A stretch of DNA of 64,000 nucleotides from an uncultured Burkholderiales bacterium (GCA_937871935.1 CALMQI010000097.1:1-64000); one strand, 5' to 3'; positions 20,573 to 29,317 are shown, numbered from the stretch's first letter. Program-made: numbers and translations. Notes: generated by a model from the letters alone, not told the origin.

Positions 20573-20653
20573 CGGCACACACCGGGGAGACTTCAGCGCA
20601 GGCCCGGCAGGGGCTCGCACGCGGCGCGAGCGATCGGCATTGCCGCGACGCGT

Positions 20654-21181
20654 TCAGTCGTCGCGCGCGGCACCGGCGCCGTCGAGGCATCGCTGCACGA
20701 AGACCAGGTCGAGCCAGCGGCCGAACTTGCGCCCCACCTCCCGGAAGTGCGCCACACGCTCGAAGCCGAGTGCCTCGTGCAAGCGCAGCGACGCGGCGTT
20801 GTCGGCATCGACACCGCCGACCATCACGTGCTTGCCCATCGCCAGCGCCCTGGGCAACAGCGATTGCAGCAACCCGCGGCCAACGCCGCGGCGGCGGCTG
20901 TCGGCGCGCACGTGCACCGAGTGCTCCACCGAGTAGCGATAACCCGGCCAGGTGCCCCGGAAATCGCCGAACGATGCGAAGCCGCACACCGCGCCGCCCT
21001 GCTCGGCCACCAGCACCGGGAAACCCGCCGCGCGACGGGCGTCGAACCAGGCGCTGCGCTCGGCCAGCGTGGTCGGCTGCAGCGAATAGACCGCGGTGGA
21101 CGTGGCGATCACGTCGTTGAAGATGTCCAGGACCGCGCCCAGGTCGTCGGGCGTGGCGTCGCGGATGTGCAGGGCGGGCAT
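20654..21181 (-). CDS. GNAT N-acetyltransferase (phosphinothricin acetyltransferase-like)
   Basis: IRDATPDDLGAVLDIFNDVIATSTAVYSLQPTTLAERSAWFDARRAAGFPVLVAE...HEALGFERVAHFREVGRKFGRWLDLVFVQR. Confidence 0.85.
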   Translation of the reverse strand: MPALHIRDATPDDLGAVLDIFNDVIATSTAVYSLQPTTLAERSAWFDARRAAGFPVLVAEQGGAVCGFASFGDFRGTWPGYRYSVEHSVHVRADSRRRGVGRGLLQSLLPRALAMGKHVMVGGVDADNAASLRLHEALGFERVAHFREVGRKFGRWLDLVFVQRCLDGAGAARDD

Positions 21182-21252
21182 CGATATCTCCAGTCAGGCC
21201 GTGCGGATTGACTATACGTACTCCGGCCGCGCTCTCGCCGCCCGAAGTTCGC

Positions 21253-21282
21253 TTGAACCGACTGGCCGCCGGCCGCAACCCA
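21253..21282 (+). promoter_or_regulatory. Putative shared regulatory element TTGAAC-N16-GCAACCCA (site 1, upstream of Ser/Thr kinase)
   Basis: TTGAACCGACTGGCCGCCGGCCGCAACCCA; same spacing as three other sites in the locus. Confidence 0.55.
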
Positions 21283-21349
21283 CTGCCAACCTGCCGCCCG
21301 CGCACCGGCGACACCGCGGCCCGGCCCCCCCTTTGCTTGAGGAGACACC

Positions 21350-23236
21350 ATGAGCGTAGCGAACTGGACGACGCGGTTGCTGGCCGATGGTGCGACGGGT
21401 GGCACCATGCGACGTCCGCTGCCCGTGGCGCGGCTCGATCCCACCTTCTCGGACGACAAGGCGCCAGCCGAGGCCGCAGCGCACCCGCTGATCGGCAGCC
21501 GCGTCGGCGCCTACCTGATCACCAAGCGGCTCGGCGCCGGCGGCGTCGGCGAGGTGTTCAAGGGCGTCGACGTGATGCTCAAGCGCGACGTGGCGATCAA
21601 GGTCCTGCGCGACGAACTGGCCGCCGACCCGTTGTTCCTCAAGCGCTTCAGCAACGAGGCCCAGCTGCAGGCCAAGCTGAGCCACCCCAACGTCGCGGCG
21701 CTGCATGCCTTCGTGCAGGAGGGCGACAAGCCGTTGATGGTGATGGAGTTCGTGGCCGGCGTCGCGCTGGACGAGTTCGTCCTGGCCGGCGGCCCGGTGC
21801 CGGTCGAACGGGCGCTGAACATCTTCCGCCGGGTGCTCGACGGCATCGAGCATGCGCACGGCTGCGGCATCGTGCACCGCGACATCAAGCCGGCCAACAT
21901 CATGCTGGCCGACAACGGCCAGGTGAAGGTGATGGACTTCGGCATCGCCCGGGCCATCGACAGCCAGGAGCACCTGACGCGCATCGGGCAGGTGGCCGGC
22001 ACCGCCAAGGCGATGTCGCCCGAGCAGATCCGCGGCGGCCAGGCCGATGCACGCTCCGACATCTACTCGCTCGGCATCGTGCTGTACACGCTGCTGGCCG
22101 GGCGCGCGCCCTTCGACGGCGACAACGACCACGCGCTGATGATGGCGCAGCTGCAGCACGCACCGCCGCCGCTGCGCGACGCGGTCGACGGCCTGTCGCC
22201 GGCCCTGGAGAGCGCGGTCATGCGCGCAATGGAAAAAGACCCGGCCGCGCGCTTCCAGACCGTGCGCGAGTTCGCCCGCGCCATCGACGCCTGCATGGCG
22301 GCGCCGAAGGTCCAGCCGTCCGATGCCACCGCGCACCCGTTCGGGACGCAGACGGACGCGCGAACCGTCATCAACCCCGTCCTGCAGGGTGTTCAGCGCC
22401 TGCCCGCCAGCGATGCCGGCGGGCCGCCGGCCACCGGGCCGAGCCGCGCGGCCCGTGTCTGGCCGCCCGTGAACAAGCGCGTGATCGCCGCAACCTTGAC
22501 CTTGCCCGCGCTCATCACCGGTGCGGTGCTGTCGTGGCCGCTGCTGTGGACGCCCGACGCGCCGCCGCCGGCCGCCGCCGCGCTGTCCTCAGCCGAGGTC
22601 GACTCGACGCCCGCCGTGCAACCGGCGCCAATCGCGCCGGCCCCGATCCAGACCCGCGCGACCGCCACGCCAGCGGACATGCCGCTGGCGGCCGACTCAC
22701 CGAGCCCGGTGCCTCCGACCCCACCCGCCACGGACCGTGCCACGCCGGCGCGCACCCTGGCGATCCTGCGCCTGGCTGCCGACGGCCGCGTCGATCCGGC
22801 GCGGGCCGCCGCCGGCCCGGCAACCGCGGCGACGAGTGACGACGACGTGCACCGCTTCGAGCCGGGCGAGCAGATCCGGCTGCTGGTCGCGCCGAGCAGC
22901 GACACCCATGTCTACTGCTATCTGCAGGACGAGGCCCGGCGCATCCTGCGCTTCTATCCCAATCGCTTCCACAAGAGCGCTCTGGTGAAGGCCGGCGCTG
23001 CACAGGAGATCCCGGGCAAGATGCGCTTCGAGCTGGTGGCCAACACCCTGGGCGTGCCGGAGACCGTCGCCTGCTTCGCCAGCGCGCGCGACGTGATGGC
23101 CGAGCTGCCACCGGCCGTGGTCGGCACCGACCTCACGCCGCTTCCGGTGGGCTCGCTGGACGAAGTCCGGGCGGCGTTCTCCGGCGTGGCCTCGCAGCCC
23201 CTGTCCGAAGGACGCTTCCGCATCGAGGTCCGTTGA
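21350..23236 (+). CDS. Membrane Ser/Thr protein kinase (Hanks type) with C-terminal DUF4384-like domain
   Basis: LGAGGVGEVFKG, VAIKVL, HRDIKPANIM, MDFGIAR; TM ~RVIAATLTLPALITGAVLSWPLLW; C-term FEPGEQIRLLVAPSSDTHVYCYLQDEARRILRFYPN. Confidence 0.9.
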   Translation: MSVANWTTRLLADGATGGTMRRPLPVARLDPTFSDDKAPAEAAAHPLIGSRVGAYLITKRLGAGGVGEVFKGVDVMLKRDVAIKVLRDELAADPLFLKRFSNEAQLQAKLSHPNVAALHAFVQEGDKPLMVMEFVAGVALDEFVLAGGPVPVERALNIFRRVLDGIEHAHGCGIVHRDIKPANIMLADNGQVKVMDFGIARAIDSQEHLTRIGQVAGTAKAMSPEQIRGGQADARSDIYSLGIVLYTLLAGRAPFDGDNDHALMMAQLQHAPPPLRDAVDGLSPALESAVMRAMEKDPAARFQTVREFARAIDACMAAPKVQPSDATAHPFGTQTDARTVINPVLQGVQRLPASDAGGPPATGPSRAARVWPPVNKRVIAATLTLPALITGAVLSWPLLWTPDAPPPAAAALSSAEVDSTPAVQPAPIAPAPIQTRATATPADMPLAADSPSPVPPTPPATDRATPARTLAILRLAADGRVDPARAAAGPATAATSDDDVHRFEPGEQIRLLVAPSSDTHVYCYLQDEARRILRFYPNRFHKSALVKAGAAQEIPGKMRFELVANTLGVPETVACFASARDVMAELPPAVVGTDLTPLPVGSLDEVRAAFSGVASQPLSEGRFRIEVR

Positions 23237-23262
23237 TCGCCGCGCCCGGCGACCATATTTCT

Positions 23263-23292
23263 TTGAACCGTCGGACGGCCGGGCGCAACTCA
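23263..23292 (+). promoter_or_regulatory. Putative shared regulatory element (site 2, upstream of peptide gene 1)
   Basis: TTGAACCGTCGGACGGCCGGGCGCAACTCA. Confidence 0.55.
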
Positions 23293-23353
23293 AGTATCGA
23301 GCAGCAGTGCTCAAGTCCCCAACCCAGCCCCTTTCACCAATTGGAGAATTGAA

Positions 23354-23629
23354 ATGCAAGTCAAAGACCTGTCTGTCGAACTCGATGCCAAGGCCATGAC
23401 CGCTGTGCACGGTGGCGGCGACGTCAACCAGGCCATCGGCCAGTACAACGTGGCGGGCGGCGCGGCTCAAGTGGTCGCCCCCGGCCTGAGCTTCGGCAGC
23501 ACGAACCTGAACGTGAATGCGCCGACGCAGACCAACCTGGCGTCGAACACCGCGTTCAACAGCGAAGTGGACCTGACCAAGTTCGACCTGGACGTGACCA
23601 AGGTTGCCATCGGCGGCATCGTCGGCTGA
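23354..23629 (+). CDS. Double-glycine-leader secreted peptide precursor 1
   Basis: MQVKDLSVELDAKAMTAVHGG|GDVNQAIGQYNVAGG...; paralogue of 23948..24223; RBS-like ggagaattgaaATG. Confidence 0.8.
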   Translation: MQVKDLSVELDAKAMTAVHGGGDVNQAIGQYNVAGGAAQVVAPGLSFGSTNLNVNAPTQTNLASNTAFNSEVDLTKFDLDVTKVAIGGIVG

Positions 23630-23652
23630 AAGCAGCCCCGGTGATGCCACGA

Positions 23653-23670
23653 CACGGCCCCCGGGCCGTG
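23653..23670 (+). other. Hairpin downstream of peptide gene 1
   Basis: CACGGCC-cccg-GGCCGTG. Confidence 0.4.
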
Positions 23671-23737
23671 CCGCTGGTCGATCGAAGCGAGGCCGCGCCC
23701 ACCGGAATCCCCGGCGAGCGCGGCCTTCGCACTCTCT

Positions 23738-23767
23738 CAAGCAAATGTGGCTCCGCCACTTTGCTTG
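23738..23767 (+). terminator. Hairpin CAAGCAAATGTGGC-TCC-GCCACTTTGCTTG (single bulge), possible terminator or REP-like element
   Basis: 13-bp inverted repeat between peptide genes 1 and 2. Confidence 0.5.
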
Positions 23768-23844
23768 CCCCCGCCGGGGGGCGGGCCGGGCTGGCCCAGC
23801 CCTGGGGGCGCTCAACACCGCCACCGCGAAACGCTGAAATCAGT

Positions 23845-23874
23845 TTGAACGCGCGACGCGCAGGCCGCAACTCA
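23845..23874 (+). promoter_or_regulatory. Putative shared regulatory element (site 3, upstream of peptide gene 2)
   Basis: TTGAACGCGCGACGCGCAGGCCGCAACTCA. Confidence 0.55.
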
Positions 23875-23947
23875 AGATTCGAGCAGCAACACAGTTGCTC
23901 AGATCCAAGCCCCACACCCTCACCCCCTACCTACCCGGAGATTCCAA

Positions 23948-24223
23948 ATGCTGATCAAAGACCTGTCCATCGAACTCGACGCCAAGGCCATGACCGCTGT
24001 GCACGGCGGCGGCGACATCAACCAAGCCATCGGCCAGTACAACGTGGCGGGCGGCGCGGCTCAAGTGGTCGCCCCCGGCCTGAGCTTCGGCAGCACGAAC
24101 CTGAACGTCAACGCCCCCACGCAAACCAACGCCGCCTCGAACACGGCATTCAACAGCGATGTGGACGTCGACCTGTTCAAGCTCGACATCACCAAGGTTG
24201 CCATCGGCGGCATCGTCCTCTAA
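23948..24223 (+). CDS. Double-glycine-leader secreted peptide precursor 2
   Basis: MLIKDLSIELDAKAMTAVHGG|GDINQAIGQYNVAGG...; near-identical to peptide 1. Confidence 0.8.
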   Translation: MLIKDLSIELDAKAMTAVHGGGDINQAIGQYNVAGGAAQVVAPGLSFGSTNLNVNAPTQTNAASNTAFNSDVDVDLFKLDITKVAIGGIVL

Positions 24224-24231
24224 GACAAGCC

Positions 24232-24263
24232 GGCCCCGGCACGGCGAAAGCCCTGCCGGGGCC
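24232..24263 (+). other. GAAA-tetraloop hairpin between peptide genes 2 and 3
   Basis: GGCCCCGGCA-c-GGC-GAAA-GCC-c-TGCCGGGGCC. Confidence 0.5.
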
Positions 24264-24294
24264 CCGTCGAAGCACACACTCCAGGAGCACTCTC

Positions 24295-24570
24295 ATGATG
24301 ATCAAGGACCTCGAAGTGGCGCGCGAAATGAGCCACGAAGAGCAGGCTGCCGTTCACGGCGGTACCGGCCCGTCGCTGACGCAACTGACCCAGGGCGTCA
24401 ACGTCAACGGCGATGCGACACTGATCGCTGAACAGTTCGGCATCGGCAACGTCGCCGTGCTGGTCGACGCACCCGTGCAGCTGAACCTCGGCGTGAACGT
24501 GGGCGCGAACATCGCCCCGGCCGTGAACGTGTCGCCCAAGATCGAAACCAACGGCGGCATCTTCTTCTGA
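24295..24570 (+). CDS. Double-glycine-leader secreted peptide precursor 3
   Basis: MMIKDLEVAREMSHEEQAAVHGG|TGPSLTQLTQGVNVNGD...; C-terminal part of ORF 23641..24570. Confidence 0.75.
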   Translation: MMIKDLEVAREMSHEEQAAVHGGTGPSLTQLTQGVNVNGDATLIAEQFGIGNVAVLVDAPVQLNLGVNVGANIAPAVNVSPKIETNGGIFF

Positions 24571-24618
24571 AGCCCGCCACGGCACAGCCCGTGCCGTCGT
24601 CCCTGAGAAGACTTGCGA

Positions 24619-24654
24619 GGCCGCACCCAAAGCACGAAGCTGGCGGGTGCGGCC
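24619..24654 (+). other. Hairpin between peptide genes 3 and 4
   Basis: GGCCGCACCC-16 nt-GGGTGCGGCC; preceded by ACGGCAC-agccc-GTGCCGT at 24579-24597. Confidence 0.45.
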
Positions 24655-24701
24655 CTCGTTCGACGAATCCTCGAACCTCCAACCCGGGAGACCCAGACAT
24701 G

Positions 24702-24983
24702 ATCGCCATTTCCGACCTGCCCGTCAGCCGCGCTCTGGACATCAGGGCCATGGGGTCCCTGCGCGGGGGCCTCGGCAGCGGCCTGTGGACGCTGGGTGCC
24801 TTCCAGCCCTACTCCGAGCCCGTGGTCAGCCAGATGCCCGGCGGCATCAACTTCTTCTCGATCACCAACAACACCACCTACATCGGCCAGGTCGTCAACA
24901 ACTACACGGTGTTCGACGTCGACAACTCCGGCGACGGCGCCAACGTCACCGCCCTGCTGATCGGCAACAGCCAGGGCGGCTGA
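24702..24983 (+). CDS. Double-glycine-leader secreted peptide precursor 4 (divergent)
   Basis: MIAISDLPVSRALDIRAMGSLRGG|LGSGLWTLGAF...; same leader spacing. Confidence 0.65.
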   Translation: MAISDLPVSRALDIRAMGSLRGGLGSGLWTLGAFQPYSEPVVSQMPGGINFFSITNNTTYIGQVVNNYTVFDVDNSGDGANVTALLIGNSQGG

Positions 24984-25007
24984 GCCCGCTTTCGAACGCA
25001 ACGCGCG

Positions 25008-25832
25008 GTGAAGCAAGCGGCCATGGGTTCCGGCGGAACACCCGGCGCGACAGCGCGCGAGACGAGCGAGGTCTGCTGGACCTCGGCGTCGCGCTCGCAT
25101 CCCGGCCGGGTGCGTGAAGTCAACGAGGATGCCTGCCTCGAACAGCCTCTGTGCGGCGTATGGGCCGTGGCCGACGGCATGGGCGGCCACTCGCTGGGCG
25201 AATTCGCCAGCCGCCTGGCCATCCGCAGCCTGATGGATCTGCCGCCCTCGGGCACGCTGGAACAGCGCGCGGCGCTGGTCGAAGCGCGCCTGCTGGAGGC
25301 TAACCGCCGGCTGCGCGCCGAAGCGGCGCGGCGCGACGTGCCGGTGATCGGCACCACGATCGCGGCCCTGCTGGTGGCGCAACGCCGCTTCGCCTGCGTG
25401 TGGGCCGGCGACAGCCGGGTCTACCTCTATCGCGAAGGACGGCTGTGGCAGCTGACGCGCGACCACAGCCAGCTCGAAGCGGTGCGCTCGGTACACGTGG
25501 CGTCGTCCGACGACACGCTCGACCGGCCCGCGGCCAATGTGATCACGCGCGCCCTCGGCGGCGGCGACAGCCTCGAACTCGACGCCGTGGGCGCCGATCT
25601 GGCCGACGGCGATGTCTTCCTGTTGTGCAGCGACGGCCTGACCAACGAGGTCGGCGACGTGGCCATCATGCAGGCGCTGATGCCGGGCAACTGCCGCCTG
25701 GCGGCCGACGCGCTGGTGGAGCTCGCGCTGGAGCGCGGCGGCCACGACAACATCACCGTCGTGGTGGCGCGTGCCGAAGACCTGTCGAGCCCGGACCGCA
25801 CCGTGCTGCATCCGGTGATGAAGGCGGACTGA
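25008..25832 (+). CDS. PP2C-family Ser/Thr protein phosphatase
   Basis: REVNEDACL, WAVADGMGGH, LLCSDGLTNEV, GGHDNITVVVAR. Confidence 0.9.
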   Translation: MKQAAMGSGGTPGATARETSEVCWTSASRSHPGRVREVNEDACLEQPLCGVWAVADGMGGHSLGEFASRLAIRSLMDLPPSGTLEQRAALVEARLLEANRRLRAEAARRDVPVIGTTIAALLVAQRRFACVWAGDSRVYLYREGRLWQLTRDHSQLEAVRSVHVASSDDTLDRPAANVITRALGGGDSLELDAVGADLADGDVFLLCSDGLTNEVGDVAIMQALMPGNCRLAADALVELALERGGHDNITVVVARAEDLSSPDRTVLHPVMKAD

Positions 25833-25911
25833 GGTCACTGCCTGTCGCGCGGCCTCCTGGCCGCTCGGGGGCCCCCGCCGCAGCAGTGTTTCGGGTGGCC
25901 CGCGAGGCGAG

Positions 25912-26955
25912 TCACCTCGCCCGCGGCAGCTGCAGGATCGCGCGCAGACCTCCGCTGCGCCTGTTTTCCAGGACGACGGTTCCGCCGTGGTAGGCCGCCG
26001 CGTCGCGCACGATCGCCAGACCCAGGCCCACGCCGCCGGTGTCCAGCCTGCGCGACGCGTCGAGGCGGACAAAGGGCTCGGTCACCCGGGTGAGGTCGCC
26101 TTGCGGGATCCCCGGCCCGTCGTCCTCGATGATCACGCGCAGGCAAGCCGCGCTGTCTTCGATCCGTACGGTCACGTTCTTGCCGTGCGCCACCGCGTTG
26201 TCGATCAGGTTGGTCACCGCACGCTTGAGGATCGACAGCTTGCCGGCATAGGGCGCGGGCATCTGCGGGCCCGGTGCCACGCCCTCCAGGCGCACCTGGC
26301 GCCCGAGGGCCCTCTCGTCCTCGACGATGCTGGACACCAGGGCCTCGATGTTGATCGGCTGCACCGGCTCGGCGTCCTCGATGCCGCGCAGGTAGGACAG
26401 CACGCTGTCGACCATGCCCTGCATGGCGTCGATGTCGGCGTTGAGCTTGGCCTGCAGTGCCGCGTCGTCCACCAGTTCGGCACGCAGGCGCATGCGCGTG
26501 AGCGGCGTGCGCAGGTCGTGCGAGACGGCGGCAAGAGCCCTGCCGCGCTCCACCACCAGCCGGCGCAGGCGCTGCTGCATGAAGTTGAACGCCTCGGCCG
26601 CACGCATCACTTCGGTCGGTCCGCTCACGGGCAGCGGCGCAGCGTCCAGGTCGTGGGCAAACGCGGTTGCGGCCGAGGCCATCTGCTGCAAGGGCTTCGT
26701 CGCCCAGCGCACGGCCACCAGCGCGACGACGATGACCGCCCCGAGCGTCAGCGAGACATGCCAGATGAAGCGCAGCGGCAGCGCGTCGAAGCCCGGCATG
26801 CCGGGGTGCACATGGCCGCCGGCCATCATCGCCGCGCGCTCCTGCAGGTGCAGCAGCAGGCTGGCGAACTGCGCCGCCAGCAGGCCCAGCACCAGGATCA
26901 GCGTCATGCGGCCCGACAGCGAGCGCGGCAGCAGTTTCACGAGCTTCAGTCGCAT
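25912..26955 (-). CDS. Sensor histidine kinase (EnvZ-like, HAMP)
   Basis: AVSHDLRTPLTRMRLRAEL H-box, NLIDNAVAHG, DDGPGIP, GGVGLGLAIVRD. Confidence 0.9.
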   Translation of the reverse strand: MRLKLVKLLPRSLSGRMTLILVLGLLAAQFASLLLHLQERAAMMAGGHVHPGMPGFDALPLRFIWHVSLTLGAVIVVALVAVRWATKPLQQMASAATAFAHDLDAAPLPVSGPTEVMRAAEAFNFMQQRLRRLVVERGRALAAVSHDLRTPLTRMRLRAELVDDAALQAKLNADIDAMQGMVDSVLSYLRGIEDAEPVQPINIEALVSSIVEDERALGRQVRLEGVAPGPQMPAPYAGKLSILKRAVTNLIDNAVAHGKNVTVRIEDSAACLRVIIEDDGPGIPQGDLTRVTEPFVRLDASRRLDTGGVGLGLAIVRDAAAYHGGTVVLENRRSGGLRAILQLPRAR

Positions 26956-27677
26956 GAGGGCAGGCCCTCCACGGCGGCAGCCAGCACGTAGCCTTCGCCA
27001 CGCACGGTCTTGATCAGGCCCGACTCGCGCCCCGTATCCTGCAGGCGCTGGCGCAAGCGGCTGATCTGCACGTCGATCGCGCGGTCGTAGGGCTCGGCCT
27101 CGCGGCCATGGATCAGCTCGACCAGCTGGTCGCGGTTGAGCACGCGATTCGGGTGATCGAGCAGGATGCGCAGCAAGCGGTACTCGGCGCCCGACAGCGG
27201 TGTGGCCACACCGTCGGCACCGGTGAGCACGCGGGTGGCCGTGTCCAGTTTCCAGCCCGCAAAGGCCAGGCAGCGCTGGCTGTCCGGCTTCAGGTTGGGC
27301 GGCAGCGAGCGGGTGCGGCGCAGGATGCTCTTGATGCGCGCCAGCAGCTCGCGCGGACTGAAGGGCTTGACGAGATAGTCGTCGGCGCCCATCTCGATGC
27401 CGAGAATGCGGTCGGTCTCCTCGCCGCGTGCCGTGAGCATCAGCACCGGCAGGTTGGACTTCGCACGCAGGTCGCGGCACAGCGTCAGGCCGTCGGCGTC
27501 GGGCAGCATCAGGTCGAGCACCACCAGGTCGACGGCGTGTTTGTCCAGCATCTGCCACATGTCGCGGCCGCTGCCCGCCGGCACGGGGTCGAAGCCGTTG
27601 CGCGCCAGGTAGTCCACCAGCAACTGGCGGATCTCGGGATCGTCGTCGACGATCAGGATGCTGTCTTTGCGGTCCAT
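26946..27677 (-). CDS. OmpR-family response regulator
   Basis: ILIVDDDPEIRQLL, VLDLMLPDADG, winged-helix C-term RLLRILLDHPNRVLNRDQLVELIHGREAEPYDRAIDVQISRLRQRL; overlaps kinase start. Confidence 0.92.
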   Translation of the reverse strand: MDRKDSILIVDDDPEIRQLLVDYLARNGFDPVPAGSGRDMWQMLDKHAVDLVVLDLMLPDADGLTLCRDLRAKSNLPVLMLTARGEETDRILGIEMGADDYLVKPFSPRELLARIKSILRRTRSLPPNLKPDSQRCLAFAGWKLDTATRVLTGADGVATPLSGAEYRLLRILLDHPNRVLNRDQLVELIHGREAEPYDRAIDVQISRLRQRLQDTGRESGLIKTVRGEGYVLAAAVEGLPSCD

Positions 27678-27849
27678 GGCGCTAGCGTCGCCGAGCGCGG
27701 TGCCCGGTTGCGGCGAGTTTTGTATCGCAGTGTTGCATGTGCCGGAATCGCAGGCTGGCGATGCAAATCGCCTAACTGCCGTCAACCTCGCCGGTGGCTT
27801 CTGCAGGTTCAATGCGTGTTGTCGCGACTCGGCCTCAGGCCCATCGAAC

Positions 27850-28605
27850 ATGTCGAACGTCTTTTCATTCGGAGAACGCCTCGACGGCTATGCCGTGCCG
27901 GTGTTGAACGAACGGGCCGTGCGCGCCGCCGCCGGCATCGTGTTCTTCTTCGCGATCGTCGCATTCATGAACGCCTGGCTGACCGGCAACTTCCAGCCGA
28001 CGCGGGTGTTCGTGGTCGCCTTCCTGGTCGACTTCACGATCCGCATCTTCGTCAACCCGAAGTTCGCGCCCAGCCTGATCCTCGGGCAATGGATGGTGCG
28101 CAAGCAGCAGCCCGAGTGGGTGGGCGCACCGCAGAAGCGCTTCGCGTGGGCGATCGGCTTCGTGCTCGCGCTGGTGATGCTGTACCTCATCGTCATCAAG
28201 CACGTGATCGGGCCGATCAACCTGATCGTCTGCGCAGCCTGCCTGGTGCTGCTGTTCTTCGAGACCGCCTTCGGCATCTGCATCGGCTGCAAGGTCTACA
28301 ACGTGTTCAACAAGAACCAGGCGCAGCTGTGCCCCGGCGGCGTCTGCGAGTTCGTACCTGCGCAAGGCGCCGGCGGCGGCTGGGCGCATGCGGCGGTGGT
28401 GCTCGCCTTCGTCGGCGTCGTCGGCGCGTGGACGAGCCACGTGGCGGCCAACGATCCCTATGTCCGGCGGGTCATGCCAGCCACGGCGCCGGCTGCGGCC
28501 TCGCCAGCGGTCGATGCGGCCGAGGCCGAGCGCTGCAAGGTACCCGACTTCGCCAAGGCCATCGGCCATGAAGAAAAGTGGAAGCTCCACAACAACTGCC
28601 AGTGA
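27850..28605 (+). CDS. DUF4395-domain membrane protein
   Basis: LNERAVRAAAGIVFFFAIVAFMNAWLTGNFQPTRVFVVAFLVDFTIRIFVNPKFAPS...CIGCKVYN. Confidence 0.8.
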   Translation: MSNVFSFGERLDGYAVPVLNERAVRAAAGIVFFFAIVAFMNAWLTGNFQPTRVFVVAFLVDFTIRIFVNPKFAPSLILGQWMVRKQQPEWVGAPQKRFAWAIGFVLALVMLYLIVIKHVIGPINLIVCAACLVLLFFETAFGICIGCKVYNVFNKNQAQLCPGGVCEFVPAQGAGGGWAHAAVVLAFVGVVGAWTSHVAANDPYVRRVMPATAPAAASPAVDAAEAERCKVPDFAKAIGHEEKWKLHNNCQ

Positions 28606-28612
28606 GACGCCC

Positions 28613-29317
28613 ATGAGTCTTGTCATTGCGGAAGGCCTGACCAAGACCTATCGCGCCGGCGACGTGGAGGTGCCCGCCATCAAGGGCGCCGATTTCGTCA
28701 TCGCGCCGGCGTCCTTCGTCGCCTTCGTCGGCCCATCGGGCAGCGGCAAGAGCACGCTGCTGAACATGATCGGCTGCCTCGACCATCCGACCGCCGGCAA
28801 GCTGAGCGTTCTGGGCACCGACATCGCCACGCTGGACCGCCGCGCCGCGGCCGACTTCCGCGGCAAGAACATCGGCTTCATCTTCCAGGACTTCAACCTG
28901 GTGCCGGTGCTCACCGCCTACGAGAACATCGAGTACCCGTTGATCATGGTGCAGGAGTGGCCCGCGGCGAAGCGCCGCGAGCAGGTGATGCGCCTGCTCA
29001 AGGCCGTGGGCATGGAGTCCCAGGCCGACAAGCGCCCCGACCAGATGTCGGGCGGGCAGAAGCAGCGTGTCGCGGTGGCGCGGGCCTTGGTGAGCAACGC
29101 CAAGATGGTGCTGGCCGACGAGCCCACCGCCAACCTCGACCACGATACGGCCCATCACGTGATCGACCTGATGAAGCAGATGCGTGACGAGTTCGGCACC
29201 ACTTTCATCTTCTCGACCCACGACCCGAAGATCATGGCCGAGGCCGAGACCACCTACACGCTGGAAGACGGCCACGTGCTGTCACGCGTCCATCACGCGC
29301 AGGCCGCCCATGCTTGA
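28613..29317 (+). CDS. ABC transporter ATP-binding protein (LolD/MacB-like)
   Basis: GPSGSGKSTLLNMIGCLD, MSGGQKQRVAVARAL, LADEPTANLD. Confidence 0.92.
   Translation: MSLVIAEGLTKTYRAGDVEVPAIKGADFVIAPASFVAFVGPSGSGKSTLLNMIGCLDHPTAGKLSVLGTDIATLDRRAAADFRGKNIGFIFQDFNLVPVLTAYENIEYPLIMVQEWPAAKRREQVMRLLKAVGMESQADKRPDQMSGGQKQRVAVARALVSNAKMVLADEPTANLDHDTAHHVIDLMKQMRDEFGTTFIFSTHDPKIMAEAETTYTLEDGHVLSRVHHAQAAHA

Noticed and set aside
23354-24983. Lanthipeptide, sactipeptide or YcaO RiPP cluster
   Set aside because: Precursors lack Cys and no LanM/LanB, radical SAM or YcaO enzymes are visible.
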